A DNA stretch of 64,000 nt. Origin: Aquiflexum sp. TKW24L (GTDB lineage: Bacteria; Bacteroidota; Bacteroidia; Cytophagales; Cyclobacteriaceae). Under the pieces are notes generated by a model. That model was not told where the DNA came from, searched no databases, and saw only the letters and a list, made by a program, of their open reading frames with translations. The translations under genes were made by a program, and so were the position numbers. Where the stretch lies: NCBI RefSeq assembly GCF_023502205.1, contig NZ_JAMFLG010000005.1, positions 1-64,000 of the forward strand, in the 5' to 3' direction. Below, piece by piece: positions 16,723 through 26,394 of the stretch; position 1 is the stretch's first letter; each line of letters starts with the position of its first letter.

Positions 16723-19117
16723 CTTCTTCTGTAATTAAAATGTTTTTAATAGTTCTTTCTGGTGCTGCTTTTTGAATGAAAATTTTTATCTCATCTTCCT
16801 TAAAATTTGAAAGTACCTTACCTATATTTTTTCCATCGCTTACAATATATTCCATAACATCGTCACTCAAATCTCTGCCTAAAGAAATCATAATTCCTCT
16901 GTAGAATCTTTTGCTCTTTTTTATTGATTCAAAATTTTCATTGAGAACCTGGTCATTTAGTGTTGATTTAACTGCAATTAAATTTTTTGCTGAATTTGGA
17001 AATCGTTCTTTATCTTCTTTGGTCAACCATTTTTTTATGGTCAATGGATTGGAAATAGTTAATCCTGATTTTTTCAGTTCTTTCAACAAATCCGTTTCAG
17101 TGTAAAAAGTATTATAATGTGTTTTTGTACGGAAAAATCTTAAAAGAGCTTCTTTCCAAATTTTAGAATCGGAGTCCACTTTATTAAACCTACCTTTTGA
17201 ATCTTGTTGGGCAGCTATTTCAAAAAGTTTTTCTTTGGAGAGATTATTATAAATCCTGACGCTATCTTTTTGAATTAAGTTTGACACTTTGCTTTTAGTC
17301 CAACCACCATTACTATAGAGTAGCACGTTTTTTGATCCATCTGAAATAATCTTTTCTTCTCTTTCCTCAAATTCAATTTCATAGTTGACAAGCTCGGTCT
17401 CTTCATAGTTATATTCCTTACTATCTTTTTGTGACTTGTCGTGCAGGTTTTCTATTAAGTCTGATACCTTAATTTCAATAGGTGCAATTTCATATTTCAA
17501 GCCTGTTATCTTTTCCCTATCGCTAGATGTATATTCTCTAATTATCTCATTGAAATAGCGGTTATTTAAGTTTTCCAAAATTTCCATTTCTTCTTGATAA
17601 CACAAGATTTTATATTGATGCCTTGTATTTAAAATGTTTTTAACAACATCAAATGGCTGGCTCCCATTGCCGAATACGCTTAAAATGGCAACTTGCTTAA
17701 CGGTTGTATAATTGTTGTGGATTTTCAGAAACTCCTTAAGGGAAAGTAACTTAGTTTTCGAATTGAATTCATTTTTCCAATTAGACAGTAATGGTTCCGG
17801 CACAATTATGATGTCATAATCAAAACTATTTAGCAATTTTAATTTATCGTTTTTGAATTGGTTGAAAATCTCGTTTATCAATTGTTCAACCTTAACTATT
17901 TCTTCACTCGAATCAATGTTTTGATTGTATAAATTCTCAATAATAACCTCATTACTAACCTTTAAAAGTAAATGCCTTACATACTCTAATTGATTAACAT
18001 TCCTGCTATTTGATTCTTTTGATAACACTAACGGGTACAGGAACTTTCTTAAGGTTTTAGCATTATTTAGACTTATTGAAAATGTAGATTCTAATTCACT
18101 TAAAAATGATTGCAATGAGTTAATCGCATCCTCAAAAAGATTTGATGGCACAGAATATGGCTCAATTTTGCCTAGAAATAAATTTTCAAGTAAAGCATAT
18201 TCTTCATAAGTCCAACGCCATTTAATAAATTGTCCATTATTGTCTTCAAAGCCCTCATTGCCAAGAATTACACAATTCGGAATTTCTCCTTCTCTTAAGT
18301 ATCTCTTAATTTTTGTCAGGTCATTGTCCTTATATTTATTCTTACCAATGACAATTAAGCTTTCAATTTTAACTCCTTTTTCCAAAACATATTCTTCCAA
18401 AGTTTCAAAATCCGGAACACAAAGAATCATAGGTTCAATGGGAATATGATTCCAAGATTCAGTGCCATTTTTTGAAATCCATCTTATCGGAATTGCTTTT
18501 AATATATCAATTTCTGTGTATGTTTGATTTTTAATTTCGTCATCAAACTCTTTCTTTTCTAAAATGATCGCAGATTTGTAGTTAAATTTTGAGGGGACGT
18601 AATCTGTTCCAAAAACCAAATTGAAAAGTTTTTTATAATCATCGAATTTAGTTCGTACTTTCCTGCTCGAAATATCTGCGTTGGTAATTATATATTTTTT
18701 TAATGACTTATTCGAAACAGATGGCTTTTGACCATTGCTACTAATTAAAAAATGGGTTCCATCAGGGTTTTTTTTAACATATTTATATCTATATCCATCT
18801 AATTGGAGGATGTCACCTTCATTGTATTCGGTCTTATCATCACAATAATTTTTAAAAAACAGAGATATAGCAACAGCTAAAACAGTTGGAAATTGGGAAA
18901 GTAAGGGCAATTCTTTTTCAAAATACTCAATGAAAAGATTTCTATTTTTGTTAAGAGCTCTATCAATCAAATAAAAATTTATCGATTGAAAATCTGATAA
19001 ATTGAAAGAATCAAGATTATACTCATTTCTTAAATTTTGGCGTGATCGATCAAGTAAACTTAAGGTATATTCTCTAATTTCATTCATAATAAATACTTTC
19101 TGAAAATCGTTCTTCAT
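16709..19117 (-). CDS. DrmE-like protein, first gene of the DISARM-like operon
   Basis: An 802-residue protein without a domain I can name with certainty. Its size and position directly upstream of drmA match DrmE, the protein of unknown function that marks class 2 DISARM. A small beta-rich segment near 95-125 (EGDILQLDGYRYKYV) is followed by segments such as DYDIIIVPEPLLSNW and KQVAILSVFGNGSQPFD that could be a degenerate helicase-like or Rossmann-like fold. No intact Walker A is present. The C-terminus is rich in lysine and glutamate. An alternative ATG lies at 19087. Strong AT bias suggests acquired DNA. The family assignment is mainly contextual. Confidence 0.6.
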   Translation of the reverse strand: MKNDFQKVFIMNEIREYTLSLLDRSRQNLRNEYNLDSFNLSDFQSINFYLIDRALNKNRNLFIEYFEKELPLLSQFPTVLAVAISLFFKNYCDDKTEYNEGDILQLDGYRYKYVKKNPDGTHFLISSNGQKPSVSNKSLKKYIITNADISSRKVRTKFDDYKKLFNLVFGTDYVPSKFNYKSAIILEKKEFDDEIKNQTYTEIDILKAIPIRWISKNGTESWNHIPIEPMILCVPDFETLEEYVLEKGVKIESLIVIGKNKYKDNDLTKIKRYLREGEIPNCVILGNEGFEDNNGQFIKWRWTYEEYALLENLFLGKIEPYSVPSNLFEDAINSLQSFLSELESTFSISLNNAKTLRKFLYPLVLSKESNSRNVNQLEYVRHLLLKVSNEVIIENLYNQNIDSSEEIVKVEQLINEIFNQFKNDKLKLLNSFDYDIIIVPEPLLSNWKNEFNSKTKLLSLKEFLKIHNNYTTVKQVAILSVFGNGSQPFDVVKNILNTRHQYKILCYQEEMEILENLNNRYFNEIIREYTSSDREKITGLKYEIAPIEIKVSDLIENLHDKSQKDSKEYNYEETELVNYEIEFEEREEKIISDGSKNVLLYSNGGWTKSKVSNLIQKDSVRIYNNLSKEKLFEIAAQQDSKGRFNKVDSDSKIWKEALLRFFRTKTHYNTFYTETDLLKELKKSGLTISNPLTIKKWLTKEDKERFPNSAKNLIAVKSTLNDQVLNENFESIKKSKRFYRGIMISLGRDLSDDVMEYIVSDGKNIGKVLSNFKEDEIKIFIQKAAPERTIKNILITEEDESI

Positions 19118-19325
19118 TGAAAAAAATCAAATTAGTTGTTTTTTTAACGGATTTGTGCATTTGGTGAAAAAAATTATCTATTAATTTTTTCTTTTACTAC
19201 TTTCTAATGTTTTCATGTTCCTTTCCATCATCTCATTTTTCAAAAAACCTTTTACACTAAAAAAGCACTCATCAAATTTTCGGCTAATCAAACGACTAAG
19301 TCAAGCTTTGAAAAAATATCAAAAT

Positions 19326-20846
19326 TTAATCCTCCAAACACCCAATCCCCTCCTTACTATCCTTTCCAAATGGAGGAAGGATGCGGTAGGTTTCGATACG
19401 TTGTTGGATGGGGGCATCTTCCATTTGGTAACTTGGGGTGTAGCGCACCTTATCCCAATAGGTAGATTTCGGAGAGGTGGCTCTCAGGTCTCCGGTTTCG
19501 GTCATCCAAGCCAATAGTTGGGTTTTCAGCTGTTCTTTGACTGCTTGAGATTCTGGTTCGGCAGCTAGGTTGTATAATTGATTGGGGTCCTTGACCACGT
19601 CATACAATTCCTCCTCGGGTCTGATGCCAAAGGAAAGGGCAAAAAAATCTGGTTTTCCGGGTTTGGATTTGCCTTCCGCGTTCATGATGAGAAACTTTGT
19701 GATGGAATGGTCTACATCTCCATATTGACCTACAGCTTGGTGGACTGTCGGGTCGCCGGCGGGATTGCGCTCGGGCATGGGGTTCCAAATATAGAGGTAT
19801 TGGTGGTTTCTGATTCCCCGCATGGGGTAGCTGAGGTCGCCCTTGCGTACATTTGCATGCCGCTCACGCTCGAGGTATACCTGATCCCGGTTTTGTTTTT
19901 TGCCTTCCAATAGTGCCCAAAGGGATTGTCCACTCATGTCATTGACTTCCTGACCTGCCGCTTCGATAAAGCTCGGAGCAAAGTCCACAAAATTTACAAA
20001 ATCGTCAATGACAGTTCCCGGTTTGGCTTTTGCAGGCCACCGAATCACCAAGGGCATCCGGGTGCCAAGGTCATAGAGGTTGGCTTTGGCACGGGGAAAA
20101 GGCATGCCGTTATCACTTGTCATCACGATGATGGTATTGTCGAGTTCACCGATCTCTTCGAGTTGGGAGATGAGTTGTCCACATTCCCTGTCAAAGCGCT
20201 CTATCTCAAAATAATAGTCCAGGATATCATTCCGCACACAGTCATTGTCAGGAAAAAATCCAGGGACAATGACATCAGACAACTTCATGCCGCTTTGGAT
20301 TCCGGTGTTGGTTTCGTATTCGCGGTGCGGATCGCTGCTGCCAAACCAAAAGGTAAAAGGTTGGTCTTTGGGTCTTTGGTCCAAAAAGGTCTTGAAGTCT
20401 TCAAATTGCTTTCCGGCAGGATTGTGGGCGAGGCCGGAGACCAAAAATTCTCCCGGTCCCCAACCTTTGCGGGTGGAACCTGTGAAGTAACCGGCTTGCT
20501 CGAGGATGCTGACATAGGTGGGATATTGGGCGGGAAATTCTGACCAAAGATTTCCCCCGGATTCATTTTGGTGTGGATATCTTCCCAGCAAAATCGAGGC
20601 GCGGGAAGGTGAACAGGAAGGAGAAGCGGTATAGGCATTGGTAAACAAGGCGCCTTCTGTAGCAAGTCTGTCAAAAGTAGGTGTCCGAACCACAGGATCT
20701 CCATATACGCCGGCATGTGGATAAGACCAATCATCGGCAATCAGAAAAAGGATGTTTGGGGGCTTTGGAGATGCCTTTTCCATTTCTTTCTTTCCACATG
20801 AAAAAAGAAGTAGAAAGGAAAAAAAGAGGAGATGGGATGGTTTCAT
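19326..20846 (-). CDS. sulfatase, lipoprotein
   Basis: A 506-residue type I sulfatase that removes sulfate esters, probably from a sulfated polysaccharide. The signature CSPSR begins at Cys78, which would be converted to formylglycine; metal-binding Asp residues lie at ADD 37-39. A lipoprotein signal ends at Cys17 (LLLFSCGKK), placing it in the periplasm or at the cell surface. The open frame continues 14 codons upstream, but ATG at 20846 starts directly at the signal peptide. A sulfatase-modifying enzyme must exist elsewhere: the GldJ-like protein of the window is a SUMF1 relative but not expected to do this. It stands alone, unlike sulfatases in polysaccharide loci. Confidence 0.85.
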   Translation of the reverse strand: MKPSHLLFFSFLLLFSCGKKEMEKASPKPPNILFLIADDWSYPHAGVYGDPVVRTPTFDRLATEGALFTNAYTASPSCSPSRASILLGRYPHQNESGGNLWSEFPAQYPTYVSILEQAGYFTGSTRKGWGPGEFLVSGLAHNPAGKQFEDFKTFLDQRPKDQPFTFWFGSSDPHREYETNTGIQSGMKLSDVIVPGFFPDNDCVRNDILDYYFEIERFDRECGQLISQLEEIGELDNTIIVMTSDNGMPFPRAKANLYDLGTRMPLVIRWPAKAKPGTVIDDFVNFVDFAPSFIEAAGQEVNDMSGQSLWALLEGKKQNRDQVYLERERHANVRKGDLSYPMRGIRNHQYLYIWNPMPERNPAGDPTVHQAVGQYGDVDHSITKFLIMNAEGKSKPGKPDFFALSFGIRPEEELYDVVKDPNQLYNLAAEPESQAVKEQLKTQLLAWMTETGDLRATSPKSTYWDKVRYTPSYQMEDAPIQQRIETYRILPPFGKDSKEGIGCLED

Positions 20847-21242
20847 GTTTGGGTCTGGTTTTGGGTAGTCAGTAAAATGCCAAACCAAAATTTAATACTT
20901 ATGTACTTCTTAAAAAAATTGAATCCGGTAAAACCGCTCTGAAGGGGCCGATTTTCGACTTGTATCAATGTTGCGATAATGTGTCTAGCTCAATTGTGAA
21001 CGCAGTGCGTTCGCAATTGGAAAAGTGAGATAAAACTGTCGAAACCAATTTAATTGTCTGTAAGAAAACCCTGATCAGAATTGAGGTTCTAAGGTCTCCG
21101 CTAATGATTTGATGAGAAAATTCTCTCATTCCCGAAAACCATTTTTCTTATTCCTACAAATCAAAAATTAAGGCTTTGATAGTCCGATTCCAAGGGAAAA
21201 ATCCGAAATTGATATTTGTATATGTATCTAACCCAAAAGACC
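20847..21242. other. intergenic region between divergent genes, with a hairpin
   Basis: A 396-bp divergent spacer between the sulfatase and the SMP-30-like gene, so it should hold both promoters. The one clear structure is an imperfect inverted repeat at 20991-21019: CAATTGTGAACGCA pairs with TGCGTTCGCAATTG around a single base, with one G-T type mismatch. No T run follows it. Confidence 0.5.
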
Positions 21243-22247
21243 ATGAAGGATTCCATCGTATTTTCGTTATTTCTCCTGATAGCCATTTCCTGTACCCAAT
21301 CCAAAAACACCATGAAAGCAAACAGTTCAATAGAAATCTTGGATGAAGCAGCGTTGAGTCTCATCAATCCGGATGCAAAAATTGAGGTAATTTCACAAGG
21401 ATATGCATGGACAGAGGGACCGCTTTGGTTGGAGAAGGAACAGAAGCTATTATTTTCAGATATTCCAAACAACTCGATTTTTCAGATTGATGCTTCCGGA
21501 GAAACAAGCCTTTACCTCAATCCCTCAGGTTATACCGGTGAAACTGCCCGGGGAGGAGAGACTGGTTCCAATGCTTTGATTTTGGATCCACAGGGGAATC
21601 TCGTGCTTTGCCAGCATGGAGACCGTAGGATGGCTAAGATGAACGCGCCTTTGGATCAGCCCAAGGCAGATTTTGTAAGCATTGTGGATAACTATCAGGG
21701 CAAGCGGCTCAACAGCCCGAATGATGCAATCTATGACAAGGCGGGAAATTTATACTTCACTGACCCACCTTATGGCTTGGAATTTAATGTGGACGATCCG
21801 GCTAAGGAACTTGATTTTCAAGGAATTTTTTGCCTGAAGACAGATGGGGAACTCCTCCTTGTGGACACGCTTTCCCGACCCAATGGCATCACTTTTTCAC
21901 CGGACCAATCAAAATTAATTGTGGCCAACTCAGATTCAAAACAAGCAGTTTGGTTTCAATATGACATTGTTTCTCCAGGAGTGGTGGAAAACAGAAAGTT
22001 GTTTTTTGATGCAACATCGTATGTAGGAAAGCCAGGATATAATGGTTCACCTGACGGTATGAAAATGCACAGTTCGGGCAATCTATTTGCAACTGGACCG
22101 GGAGGAGTTTGGCTTTTTGATGCTAATGGGAAAGCTTTGGCTAGGATAGTTACAGGAGAGGCAACTTCTAATTGTGCTTTTTCGGCTGATGAAAAGACGC
22201 TATATATCACTGCAGATAATTATGTGTTGAAGATGGGGTTGAAGTGA
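21243..22247 (+). CDS. SMP-30/gluconolactonase family lipoprotein
   Basis: A 334-residue six-bladed beta-propeller of the SMP-30/gluconolactonase/LRE family, predicted to hydrolyse sugar lactones. Diagnostic segments are AYAWTEGPLWL, LLFSDIPNNSIFQID, RLNSPNDAIYDKAGNLYFTDPPYG, RPNGITFSPDQSKL and PDGMKMHSSGNLFATGPGGVW; these hold the metal-binding Glu, Asn and Asp. A lipoprotein signal ends at Cys17 (LLIAISC). The open frame extends nine codons upstream, but ATG at 21243 starts the signal peptide. It is divergent from the sulfatase and followed by the repeat array. Confidence 0.85.
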   Translation: MKDSIVFSLFLLIAISCTQSKNTMKANSSIEILDEAALSLINPDAKIEVISQGYAWTEGPLWLEKEQKLLFSDIPNNSIFQIDASGETSLYLNPSGYTGETARGGETGSNALILDPQGNLVLCQHGDRRMAKMNAPLDQPKADFVSIVDNYQGKRLNSPNDAIYDKAGNLYFTDPPYGLEFNVDDPAKELDFQGIFCLKTDGELLLVDTLSRPNGITFSPDQSKLIVANSDSKQAVWFQYDIVSPGVVENRKLFFDATSYVGKPGYNGSPDGMKMHSSGNLFATGPGGVWLFDANGKALARIVTGEATSNCAFSADEKTLYITADNYVLKMGLK

Positions 22248-22254
22248 TTCTTTT

Positions 22255-23640
22255 CCCACACTAAGGGAATTAATTTCACGCAGAGACGCAGGGCCGCAAA
22301 AAAATAAAAGATGTCCCGCAAAGATTCTAAGAGGCAAAGAAAAATTTTACCTCAGAGGGCACGTAGAAAATGATATTATATCACGCAAAGACGCAGGGAC
22401 GCAAAAAAAAAGAGCACTAATTTTCTTGAAAAAGTGTCCCGCAAAGACGCAAAGAAAAACATCAATAAAATATGGGATTCTTCACCTCCGCAAGCTCCGG
22501 TTCAGAATGACGTTAATAGAAAAACATCTGTGAAAATCTGTGTGCATCAGTGGTAAATATTTTTTCCTGCAGATATCAGAAAAAAAAGAGAGTGTGTCTC
22601 ACAAAGGCACAAAAACACAAAGAAAAAGTAACAGCCTGAAGAAAGGCACCTTGCGTTCTTGGCGAAACCATTGCGATCATTGCGGTAAAAATTGTCCCGC
22701 AAAGGCGCGAAGACACAAAGAAAAATGCCAATAAAATATGGGATTCTTCACCTCCGCAAGCTCCGGTTCAGAATGACGTTAATAGAAAACCATCTGTGAA
22801 AATCTGTGTGCATCAGTGGTAAATATTTTTTCCTGCAGATATCAGAAAAAAAAGAGAGTGTGTCCCACAAAGGCACAAAAACACAAAGAAAAAGTAACAG
22901 CCTGAAGAAAGGCACCTTGCGTTCTTGGCGTAACCATTGCGATCATTGCGGTATAAAATGTCCCGCGCAGGCGCGAAGACGCAAAGAAAATTTTTTACCT
23001 CAGGAGGACGCGGAGGGCACGTAGAAAATGATATTATATCACGCAAAGACGCAGGGAAGCAAAAAAAAGAGCACTAATTTTCTTGAAAAATTGTCCCGCG
23101 AAGGCGCGAAGACGCAAAGAAAAACATCAATAAAATATGGGATTCTTCACCTCCGCAAGCTCCGGTTCAGAATGACGTTAATAGAAAACCATCTGTGAAA
23201 ATCTGTGTGCATCAGTGGTAAATATTTTTTCCTGCAGATATCAGAAAAAAAAGAGAGTGTGTCTCACAAAGGCACAAAAACACAAAGATAAAGTAACAGC
23301 CTGAAGAAAGGCACCTTGCGTTCTTGGCGAAACCATTGCGATCATTGCGGTAAAATTGTCCCGCGAAGGCGCGAAGACGCAAAGAAAATTTTTTACCTCA
23401 GAGGACGCGGAGAGCACCTAGAAAATGATATTATATCACGCAAAGACGCAGGGAAGAAAAAAAAAAGAGCACTAATTTTCTTGAAAAAGTGTCCCGCAAA
23501 GGCGCGAAGACGCAAAGAAAAACACCAATAAAATATGGGATTCTTCACCTCCGCAAGCTCCGGTTCAGAATGACGTTAATAGAAAACCATCTGTGAAAAT
23601 CTGTGTGCATCAGTGGTAAATATTTTTTCCCGCAGTTTCA
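22255..23640. repeat. tandem array of a ~398-bp intergenic repeat
   Basis: A nearly gene-free 1.4-kb block. The marker AATAAAATATGGGATTCTTC occurs at 22464, 22730, 23129 and 23527, giving spacings of 266, 399 and 398 bp; the first interval lacks about 133 bp. Each full unit contains CGCAAAGACGCAAAG motifs, a CTCCGGTTCAGAATGACG segment and a long TCTGTGAAAATCTGTG segment. Copies are almost identical, which points to recent duplication. Short open frames inside it repeat the same peptide and are not genes. Confidence 0.85.
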
Positions 23641-23648
23641 CAGAGAAA

Positions 23649-23672
23649 ACAAAAAAGCCCCCTTTCGGAGGC
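23649..23672 (-). terminator. rho-independent terminator
   Basis: Read on the minus strand, GCCTCC pairs with GGGGGC around GAAA and is followed by TTTTTTGTTTT. It lies about 90 bp after the S9 peptidase stop codon and probably ends that transcript. Confidence 0.6.
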
Positions 23673-23733
23673 TGATTTTCGTTTCTTGCTTCTCGTTTCC
23701 CGCTTCTTGCCTCTTGCTTCTTTTTAGGAAGGA

Positions 23734-23765
23734 AACCTTCGAGGTCAAAAAAGACCTCAAAGGTT
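23734..23765 (-). terminator. hairpin overlapping the S9 peptidase stop codon
   Basis: AACCTT-GAGGTC pairs with GACCTC-AAGGTT across a six-base A loop, with one mismatch. It covers the first bases after the coding end, without a long T run. It may act together with the terminator at 23649. Confidence 0.45.
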
Positions 23766-26169
23766 ATTTGACATACTTTTCAAGCCAGGTATTCATTTCC
23801 CAAAGGGTATGCAAAACAGATTCTTTGCCTGCATAGCCATGGCTTTCATGTGGAAGTAGCACCAACCTTGTCGTAGCACCGTGACCTTTCAGTGCATTGT
23901 AATACCGCTCAGACTGGATTGGGAAAGTGCCCGAGTTGTTGTCCGCCTCACCATGGATCAAAAGGATTGGGGTTTTTACTTTATGTGCATTCATAAATGG
24001 CGACATCACATTGTACACATCGGGAGCTTCCCAATAGCTTCGTTGCTCGTATTGGAATCCAAAAGGAGTCAAAGTCCTGTTGTATGCTCCACTTCGGGCA
24101 ATTCCTGCTGCAAATAAGTCAGAGTAAGAAAGCAAGTTGGCCGTCATAAAGGCTCCATAAGAATGTCCCCCCACAGCGATTTTTTTCCTGTCTCCGATTC
24201 CCTGATCCACGATGTAATCTATAGCTGCTTCTGCATTGGCCACAAGTTGCTCTACAAAAGTATCATTAGGTTCGTCGTCCCCTTCACCGACAATCGGCAT
24301 TTCAGTTTGGTCCATGATTGCGTATCCCTGCGTCACCCAATAGATCGGTGATCCCCAATTTAATCTGGTAAACTGGTATTTGGAACCACGTACCTGTGCG
24401 GCGGTGGCTGCGGATTTGTATTCCCTTGGATAAGCCCACATCAATACCGGCAATCTGCCGTCTTTGGCAGGGTCATAGCCTTCAGGGGTATAGACCACGG
24501 CAGACAAACTGAGACCATCGTTTCTTTTGTAGGTGACGAGTTGCTTGTTTATACCCTTGATGGATTCGTAAGGATGGGCAAAATTGGTAATCTGCATCGG
24601 AGCGATGCGCTTCCTCGTATTGACCAACCAATAATTGGGTTGGATATCGGTGCTTTCCTTGATGGTGATAAATTCTGTGGCGTCAGCATTGAGGACCTTT
24701 GCTACCCTTTCGTAATAGGGAGCTTGGCTTCTCCAAATGATTTTTTCAGTTTTGGTTGTGACATTGAATGCCGACAGGTATGGCATGCTTCCTTCGGGAC
24801 TTCCCCCTTCGGAGGTCATAAATACATCATCTCCTTTTCTCAAAATCACATTTCTGCCAAAAGCATTGGTGGTAAAAACAGGATTTCCCGGATCATTGTA
24901 GATATCATCCGAGTTGCGCTCGATGATGACAGCACCCTTTTCACCCGGTTTGGAAGGATTGATGACAGACACTCTTTCTTGTCTGGTGGCAAACCATCTT
25001 TCATTCAAAAGGGCAAAGTTGTCGTCTGACCATGAAATGCCTCCAAATCTATATCCAATACTAGCTAGCTTGGTTGGTGTGGCAGTAAATGGAGCTTCCA
25101 AAGTATAAATGATTTCCCTTTCGTCCGTCTTGACTTTTGGATCTCCGCCATCCTGTGCCTCGGTCCAATAGAGAGAAGCGCCTTTGTCTGCTCTCCAACT
25201 GATAGATCTAGGTCCTGTAACTGTGGCATCAAAGCCTGTTGGCCTGACTTCATCTAAAGGAATTTGGGCTAAGGTTTTGACTTTATTTCCTTTGCTGTCC
25301 CAAATCTCAACATCATATGGAAAACGGGAAGCAGGAACGAGGTATGAGAATGGTTTTTTGATTACCTCTGCCAATATAAAGTTACCGTCCGGAGAAAGGT
25401 CAACGGAAGAAATCAAGCCTGAGGCTCCTACTGCTTGCTTGCTGCCACTCAGGTCTACCAACATGAGTTGCGAATCCATAAAGTAGGCAAACAAAGCTTC
25501 GTCATGAGAATTGGTCAACAAATCCTGATAAGTTCGTGATGGTGCGGCATTGCCCGAAGTCTCCTGAACAATCGGGCCGGCAGGGGCAAGTGGTGCCTTG
25601 GGCATGGAACCACGGCTTGGGTTGACGGCTTTGAGGAGAATTTTGTTATCCGGTGTCCAGGTGATGGCACTTCCGTAGGCTGCATTGACGATGTCATCTG
25701 TGAGTTTCTTGGCCTCCAATGTAGTCAAATCAACTACCCAAAGGCTGATTCCTGTATTGGAAGTATGCGTCATGGCCACAAATTTCTCATCCTTGGAAAG
25801 TGAGAAATTTCCCAGTTTTGGATTGGCAGGAAGGCCTTTGATATCTTGTTCCTTTCCCGTTCGGGTATTTTTTAATTTTACATTTTCTACAGATCCTCCA
25901 CGGCTTGGGCCATTGGTAGCAGGATTGATACGGATACCGGCGATCCTCAGCTCCGGCTGTGCAAGTTCTTCGATAGAAGGATTACCGGCCCGCTCGAGTA
26001 GCAGCATAATTTCTCCTGACCTGCTAAAACTTGTTTGAGGCGTAATCGGTGCATTGACCAAGTCCGCAATGGCTTTTGGAGGAGATTGATAGGTTTGAGC
26101 TTTGGAAGAAATGACTTCCCCAAAACCACAAAGTGTGAAAACCAGGATTAATCGGTATAATTTTTTCAT
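23764..26169 (-). CDS. S9 family serine peptidase (prolyl oligopeptidase type)
   Basis: An 801-residue exported peptidase. An N-terminal signal peptide (KKLYRLILVFTLCGFGEVISSKAQ) precedes a beta-propeller-like region to about residue 530, then an alpha/beta-hydrolase domain. The catalytic Ser lies in GGHSYGAF near 670, the Asp in LLIHGEADNN near 741 and the His in ESHGYAG near 773. Together these match S9C-like or glutamyl-type peptidases that trim peptides in the periplasm. The open frame extends 12 codons upstream, but ATG at 26169 begins the signal. Terminator-like hairpins follow it. Confidence 0.85.
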   Translation of the reverse strand: MKKLYRLILVFTLCGFGEVISSKAQTYQSPPKAIADLVNAPITPQTSFSRSGEIMLLLERAGNPSIEELAQPELRIAGIRINPATNGPSRGGSVENVKLKNTRTGKEQDIKGLPANPKLGNFSLSKDEKFVAMTHTSNTGISLWVVDLTTLEAKKLTDDIVNAAYGSAITWTPDNKILLKAVNPSRGSMPKAPLAPAGPIVQETSGNAAPSRTYQDLLTNSHDEALFAYFMDSQLMLVDLSGSKQAVGASGLISSVDLSPDGNFILAEVIKKPFSYLVPASRFPYDVEIWDSKGNKVKTLAQIPLDEVRPTGFDATVTGPRSISWRADKGASLYWTEAQDGGDPKVKTDEREIIYTLEAPFTATPTKLASIGYRFGGISWSDDNFALLNERWFATRQERVSVINPSKPGEKGAVIIERNSDDIYNDPGNPVFTTNAFGRNVILRKGDDVFMTSEGGSPEGSMPYLSAFNVTTKTEKIIWRSQAPYYERVAKVLNADATEFITIKESTDIQPNYWLVNTRKRIAPMQITNFAHPYESIKGINKQLVTYKRNDGLSLSAVVYTPEGYDPAKDGRLPVLMWAYPREYKSAATAAQVRGSKYQFTRLNWGSPIYWVTQGYAIMDQTEMPIVGEGDDEPNDTFVEQLVANAEAAIDYIVDQGIGDRKKIAVGGHSYGAFMTANLLSYSDLFAAGIARSGAYNRTLTPFGFQYEQRSYWEAPDVYNVMSPFMNAHKVKTPILLIHGEADNNSGTFPIQSERYYNALKGHGATTRLVLLPHESHGYAGKESVLHTLWEMNTWLEKYVK

Positions 26170-26335
26170 AGCATGAAAGTAAATTTTGATTTGAAAATAC
26201 TGCAAATTGATGTATAGAAAACAGCATTTGGGCTTATTGGTTTGAAATTGTGCTGAATGGGGAAATAAATTATGAATTCAGAATTAGGAATGAAGAATTG
26301 GGTGTACCCATTGAAAGTGATTTTTAAGAAAAGGA

Positions 26336-26370
26336 CATAAAAAAAAGGTGTCTTTTTGGACACCTCTTTT
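26336..26370 (-). terminator. rho-independent terminator of the gldJ-like gene
   Basis: AGGTGTC (26346-26352) pairs with GACACCT (26359-26365). On the minus strand the hairpin is followed by a run of about eight T. It lies 30 bp after the gldJ-like stop codon. Confidence 0.75.
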
Positions 26371-26394
26371 GCTTTATGAAACACAAACAATAAA

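Noticed and set aside
22540-23024. Two open frames with the same N-terminal peptide
   Set aside because: They are copies of one segment of the tandem repeat array, not duplicated genes.
22255-23640. Possible CRISPR array
   Set aside because: The repeating unit is about 398 bp, not 25-40 bp, and there are no unique spacers or nearby cas genes.
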